Shown: positions 60,011 through 64,000 of the stretch, piece after piece
Layout of the letters: the number at the start of each line of letters is the position of its first letter
How positions within the stretch are numbered: position 1 is the first letter of the stretch
Origin: Diphasiastrum complanatum
Lineage: Eukaryota > Streptophyta > Lycopodiopsida > Lycopodiales > Lycopodiaceae
DNA: 64,000 bases
NCBI GenBank assembly: GCA_029204225.1
Contig: CM055096.1
Coordinates: 34,857,143-34,921,142, forward strand
Direction of reading: 5' to 3'
The notes under the pieces: model-generated
Told to the model about the DNA's origin: nothing
The model's input: the letters and a program-made list of their open reading frames with translations, nothing else
Databases searched by the model: none
Translations under genes and position numbers: made by a program

Positions 60011-60430
60011 AGATGGAATTTGATTTTGTCAGCTAGCTACTGCTTGCTAGATTAGATCTACAATCCTCCAAAGTGTAGACAGACACTATTGAACTACGTT
60101 TAATTGTTTATACATTCATCAAGACAAATCCGTGTGCGAAATGAAATGTAAACAGCCGATTACGAACATATAACATTCTAACATCAATGCATTCAACGAA
60201 CATTTCTTCTTCGTGATTGGGTATCCTTTAGTCAACGACCATTTGACCGTCATCTTCGGGTCTTCAGTCGAAGCTTTGGTCTTCGCGTCTGGGCAACTCC
60301 CTGGTGTTTCTGCAGACTTGAGCTCTAAAGCTAGCAAAGCTTTGTGGCTCGAAACATTTTGTTTCTTTAGTTCCTTCTCAAAGCGTGGTAGCTTTTGGAC
60401 TCCCAAACTCTTCCTCTGTCTCTCAAACAC

Positions 60431-60674
60431 ATTGTTACTGTTTACGATGTACATTAATGTTGATAGCTATTACCAGTTGTAATTAGCCGTAGGCTAGTCT
60501 ATTAGTCTGCTCGTAGGTTTTCTCTCTCTATCAGGGTTCAGGGTTTATTTGTATATTTTACATTCAGTATGAAATAGTGAGAGAATGTGCTGAGTGAGAG
60601 TGCGTGTTCTTCCTTCGTATTCTTTGGTGATTTCTTATGGTGAATGCTTGATGTTCCTTATCTGATTCTTGACA
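60431..60674 (+). repeat. Copia element E 5' LTR (3' part)
   Basis: Reverse-complement match to the element B LTR (24,697-24,940), ending ...TTGACA directly before a PBS. The left edge of the LTR is uncertain; it may reach back to a TG at 59,997. The stretch 60,011-60,430 holds nothing else recognised. Confidence 0.8.
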
Positions 60675-60686
60675 TGGTATCAGAGC
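60675..60686 (+). promoter_or_regulatory. Primer-binding site (initiator tRNA-Met)
   Basis: Perfect TGGTATCAGAGC immediately after the LTR end of element E. Followed by an 830-bp leader containing the 84-bp tandem repeats. Confidence 0.88.
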
Positions 60687-61160
60687 TGCGATGGTCTTGC
60701 ATGTCTGATCAGTGGATACAACTTGTAATAGGCTCCGCAATGAAGTGAGAAAGTCCTTCATAAGAGGTGAAAGCTTGGAGAGACAAAAACGGCTGGAAGA
60801 AATCCTTCCTTGGTGTATTTTGTAGGTCTTGGAGCTCAGAATCATCAGCGGGGAATGAAGACACAATCCTGGAGGCATCAGAAAGACCAGGGCAACATTA
60901 GACAGATTGAAAATCTGTTTAGTGGGGAGATTTTTACAATACTTCCTAGCTTTTGTGCAAAGTGCCATTTGTGAGAGAGGTTTGCCAAAAAATTTCTCAT
61001 TTGTCTATTTCTCACAGTGTCTAGTATTGCCATTGAGAGTTTATGAGGCTTCATACTTTTCACATTACTGATATTTGCCTTTTGAACAATTACACACTTC
61101 GAATGATATTTGTTTTTTTCCCTCTGAGAGTTCTTATATTCTCTCTACTTTTCATCTTGT

Positions 61161-61412
61161 CCGCACCAATATCAGATCCACGCGCGTGAGCTAGACAGAA
61201 TTTCAAAAAGTCGTACATCTGCGCGTTGTTCCGATATCGCATGTCCGTACCAATATCGGATCCACGTGCGCAAGCTAGAGAGAATCCCAAACAATCGTAC
61301 ATCCACGCTTCGTTCCGATATCACATGTCTGTACCAATATCGAATCCACATGCGCGAGCTAGAGAGAACCCCGTACAGTCGTACATCCACGCGCCGTTTC
61401 GATATTAGGTGT
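61161..61412. repeat. 84-bp tandem repeat, three copies
   Basis: Units start near 61,161, 61,245 and 61,329, each with accaatatc.gatccac and gtacatc.gcg blocks. 84 bp equals 28 codons, so a frame on each strand stays open and repeats. It sits in the untranslated leader of Copia element E. Confidence 0.85.
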
Positions 61413-61513
61413 ACAACCAAATATATACAGTTCTGCGATGTGATAAAATTTGGAGACAAGTTGTGTGCTTAGACTGAATCATTTTTTTTGTTACCCAGAC
61501 TCATCTATCCAAT

Positions 61514-61830
61514 AATGGCAACTCTAAGCGAGAGTGTCCTCAATGAGTCAAGCAAATTGGAAGAAAAGAGTTATGAGAGATCGTGATAGGTGAAGAGACA
61601 AGGCCAGTGATTGAAGGAGATTAGCAGGCATTTGACAGGAGAAAACGAAAAGCACGGAATGTCATCAACTTATCAGTTAGAGATGCAATTATTCCCTATA
61701 TTTCAAATTCAGAAGGACCGAAAGAAACATGGGATACATTAAAGGCATTGTTCGAAACAACAAACACATCTCGAATACTATTTCTAAAGACGAAGTTGCA
61801 TACATTGTGGATGGATGATGGTGCAACTAT
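61514..61830 (+). pseudogene. Copia element E gag, interrupted
   Basis: From ATG: MATLSESVLNESSKLEE, then after breaks RNVINLSVRDAIIPYIS, GPKETWDTLKALFETT and LKTKLHTLWMDDGATI, the UBN2 gag pattern. It stops exactly at 61,830, where the LTR of element D begins. An early stop (near 61,585) and a missing Trp-containing block mark it as dead. Confidence 0.75.
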
Positions 61831-62393
61831 TGCCTGTTGGATTATTTTCCTTCTTACCAATCGACTATTCGCTTTTAATCTTCATCAATTGTTTATCCAG
61901 TTTTGCTGATTTTCCCTTGTTTTTATACAGTCTGCAAAATTACAAGTGTTTTTACACAGTCTGTAGAAATACATGAAGTTTACAATAGTGTCCTCTTTTT
62001 CGCCTGTCAGGAATGTCGTGAAAAAATGCAGTGTCATCTTTTTCGTATTTTTTGCCTGTCAGGAATCTCGTGTAAAATCACAGTGTCACATTTTTCGCTT
62101 TTTCAAAAGAGCCTCAAATGTTAAGGAAATGACTCCGGCAAAGTGTGGGGCAATCCTAAATGAGATTTAAGGGCACTGTCGTCTTTTTCGGATTTTTTCA
62201 CAAAATCCCGACACTATCACCTTTTTGCGACAGTGTCACTTGTGGCTGTTTTAGTTCATTTCTGCAAAGTGACAGTTTTGGTTCATTTATGCAGACATAC
62301 TGTTTACGGCCAATTTCACCACTTATAAGCAATCAATGACATCTATTCAGACCTTGTCTAAATCCATTCCAGTAAAATTTATATTTTGCAACA
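61831..62393 (+). repeat. Copia element D 5' LTR
   Basis: 563 bp, TGCCT...CAACA, followed by a PBS. The stretch 62,170-62,340 is clearly similar to the outer part of element C's LTR. Inside, a block beginning gcctgtcaggaat repeats at 62,002 and 62,054 (52-bp period). It splits the gag of element E. Confidence 0.8.
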
Positions 62394-62405
62394 TGGTATC
62401 AGAGC
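62394..62405 (+). promoter_or_regulatory. Primer-binding site (initiator tRNA-Met)
   Basis: Perfect TGGTATCAGAGC directly after the LTR of element D. Confidence 0.88.
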
Positions 62406-62532
62406 ATATTTATTGATTATGCTCTATAGTAGAATTATTTCTAGTTTTGTTTCTACCAAGACTTCCTCTAGAAGTGCATACTCAAAAGCTTTTTCTACAA
62501 TCTCTAATTTTTATCAATGATTAATCTTCAGA

Positions 62533-64000
62533 ATGGATTTAGGCTCATCTCTCATTGAGAAGCTCGATGGAGACAACTACCATTCCTAAAAAGTCAAGAT
62601 GAAGGTAGTACTGCTTGCAACAAAATTGTAGGAAATTGTTGACGGCATTGAGATCAAACCAAAGGTGGATCACCAAATGGAGACCGAGAGATGGAGGCCT
62701 TTGCCATAATCACTCTCAATATTAACTTGATGTTCAGATTAGCTATATCAAATCTGCTCAAACATTTAAGGATGCTTGGGACATTTTGGACACACTATAT
62801 GATATCAAGAATGTCACATCTAAGTTTTATTTGAGAAAACAATTTTTCACTCTCAGAACGTTTCATGCAGATTCTATTTCGACCCACTTTGACAAGTTCA
62901 AAAATATGATGAAACACATGAGCCTCTGTCATAGAAGATTTGAATGCCATTATGACTCTTTTATCAAGTCTAACTGAGGCATATGAGAACTGGGTTCTTG
63001 TAATATCTACTCAACAAGGCCTAACTCTTAACAGGGCTATCTCTATGCTACTTCAAGAAGAGATTAGATGAAAAGAGTCTTCTTTAAATTCTAGCTCATA
63101 ATCTCAAGCTCTATATTCAAAGAGAAATTTGAAATACAGATGCAAGAAATCTGTAAAATCTGATCATGTAATAGAATCAAAGACAAAGATGTAGCCAAGA
63201 TCAACTTCAGACCCTTTTTCATCTCAACAATTATTCTACAGGTGATGCAAAAGAAAGGGCCGTGTCATCAAGGATTGTAGAATACTCAATTACAACACTA
63301 AGAGGAAGAAATAGTTTCAGCAACAAGTTAATACTATTGATTGTAAATCGACCCAAAGCAATGCCAAATCGACCCAGATCGATGAAAAAATGCTACATTT
63401 ATGACCATATTAGAGGAAGTTCAAAATGATGACTCATGGTACTTGGATTCAGGAGCAACTTAGCATATGACTCACCATTATAACTAGTTTCAAAAGTTTC
63501 AATCCTACACACATTCCATGATTGTCCAACTAGGAGACAACTCATCTCATAGCATAAGGGGTGAAGGTAATCTAAACCTCAGCACAATGGTGATATAAAA
63601 CTATTGTCCAATGTTCTTCATGATACAAATCTTACCAAAAATCTTCTTTCAATAAGTCAGATTGTTGATTTCGGTCATTGAATCAAACTCAATACTGAAA
63701 GTTGCACAATGTTTGACAAGTCCAAGAGAATCCTAGCTTTTGGTAAACAATGTGGCTACTTCTGTAAATTGAGTAATTGTTGAGTCTATCAGTAGTCAAG
63801 CTCTTCATATTTCTACTTCTGAAACATTGGATTTGCTTTGGCAATTTATATTAGGCCATTGAAATCAAAATACTATTCAGCAAATGTCAAATTTAAAAAT
63901 AGTTCAAGATCTACAATATAATAATAAATCAACTTCTTAGGTCTATGAAAGCTGCATTTTAGGCAAGCATTCTAGAACTCCATACTAGATCTTATTCAAG
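62533..64000 (+). pseudogene. Copia element D gag-protease relic, running off the window
   Basis: From ATG: MDLGSSLIEKLDGDNYHS, stop, then DILDTLYDIKNVTSKF, YLRKQFFTLRTF and DKFKNMMKHM, closely like the gag of element C. Near 62,960-63,060, in other frames, come TEAYENWVL and AISMLLQEEIR. Near 63,430-63,470 is the protease region with WYLDSGAT. GAG-pre-integrase remains follow to the window end. Many stops; probably as old as or older than element C. Confidence 0.82.

Overview
The window looks like nuclear DNA of a land plant with a repeat-bloated genome. The signs are Copia and Ty3 retrotransposons primed from initiator tRNA-Met (PBS TGGTATCAGAGC), a TTTAGGG-type telomere motif, a DUF659/hAT transposase, and a plant receptor-like kinase with GT-AG introns. 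A fern, lycophyte or gymnosperm is plausible from the long repeat-filled introns and very long microsatellites, but the sequence does not fix the lineage. No prokaryotic gene organisation, rRNA gene, intact tRNA gene or CRISPR array is visible.

Layout. 1-10,100: AT-rich DNA without a recognisable gene, holding two (AC)n tracts, a tRNA-derived SINE with target-site duplication, a decayed LINE reverse transcriptase, and a striking GC-rich hairpin next to an AT-rich inverted repeat. 10,100-17,560: an old Ty3/gypsy pol split by a very young, nearly intact Copia element (10,202-16,359, minus strand, LTRs differing at one of 682 positions). 17,690-22,260: an inverted-repeat unit with two (CT)n tracts, GC-rich repeated motifs, a (GT)n tract and a weak gag-like remnant. 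22,379-34,171: stacked Copia elements. Element A (plus) is cut by element B (minus), and B's gag is cut by element C (minus). One LTR of C carries a (GA)n tract grown to about 163 bp against 13 bp in its partner. 34,890-35,790: a minus-strand gypsy integrase/RNase H relic.

37,681-55,132 holds the one host gene I can support: a receptor-like kinase on the plus strand. Exons at 37,681-37,944, 38,004-38,066, 39,741-39,817, 44,242-44,431, 51,355-51,814, 53,514-53,668 and 54,545-55,132 join with matching phases into about 598 codons: signal peptide, an unrecognised Cys-containing ectodomain, one membrane span and a complete non-RD Ser/Thr kinase domain. Its introns contain a Copia relic, a SINE, a telomere-like plus GT-rich tract, a 360-bp satellite array with a conserved telobox, a LINE relic, a decayed hAT transposase, and a TIR element with GC hairpins.

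55,982-64,000: further retroelement debris: a gypsy LTR and gag, a truncated A-family 3' LTR, a Copia integrase fragment, a 40-bp tandem repeat built from PBS sequence, and a Copia 5' end (E) whose gag is interrupted by another Copia element (D) that runs off the window. The main reading is one expressed-looking kinase gene embedded in, and enlarged by, layered transposons. Exon joins and element boundaries were worked out by eye and need transcript and repeat-library confirmation.
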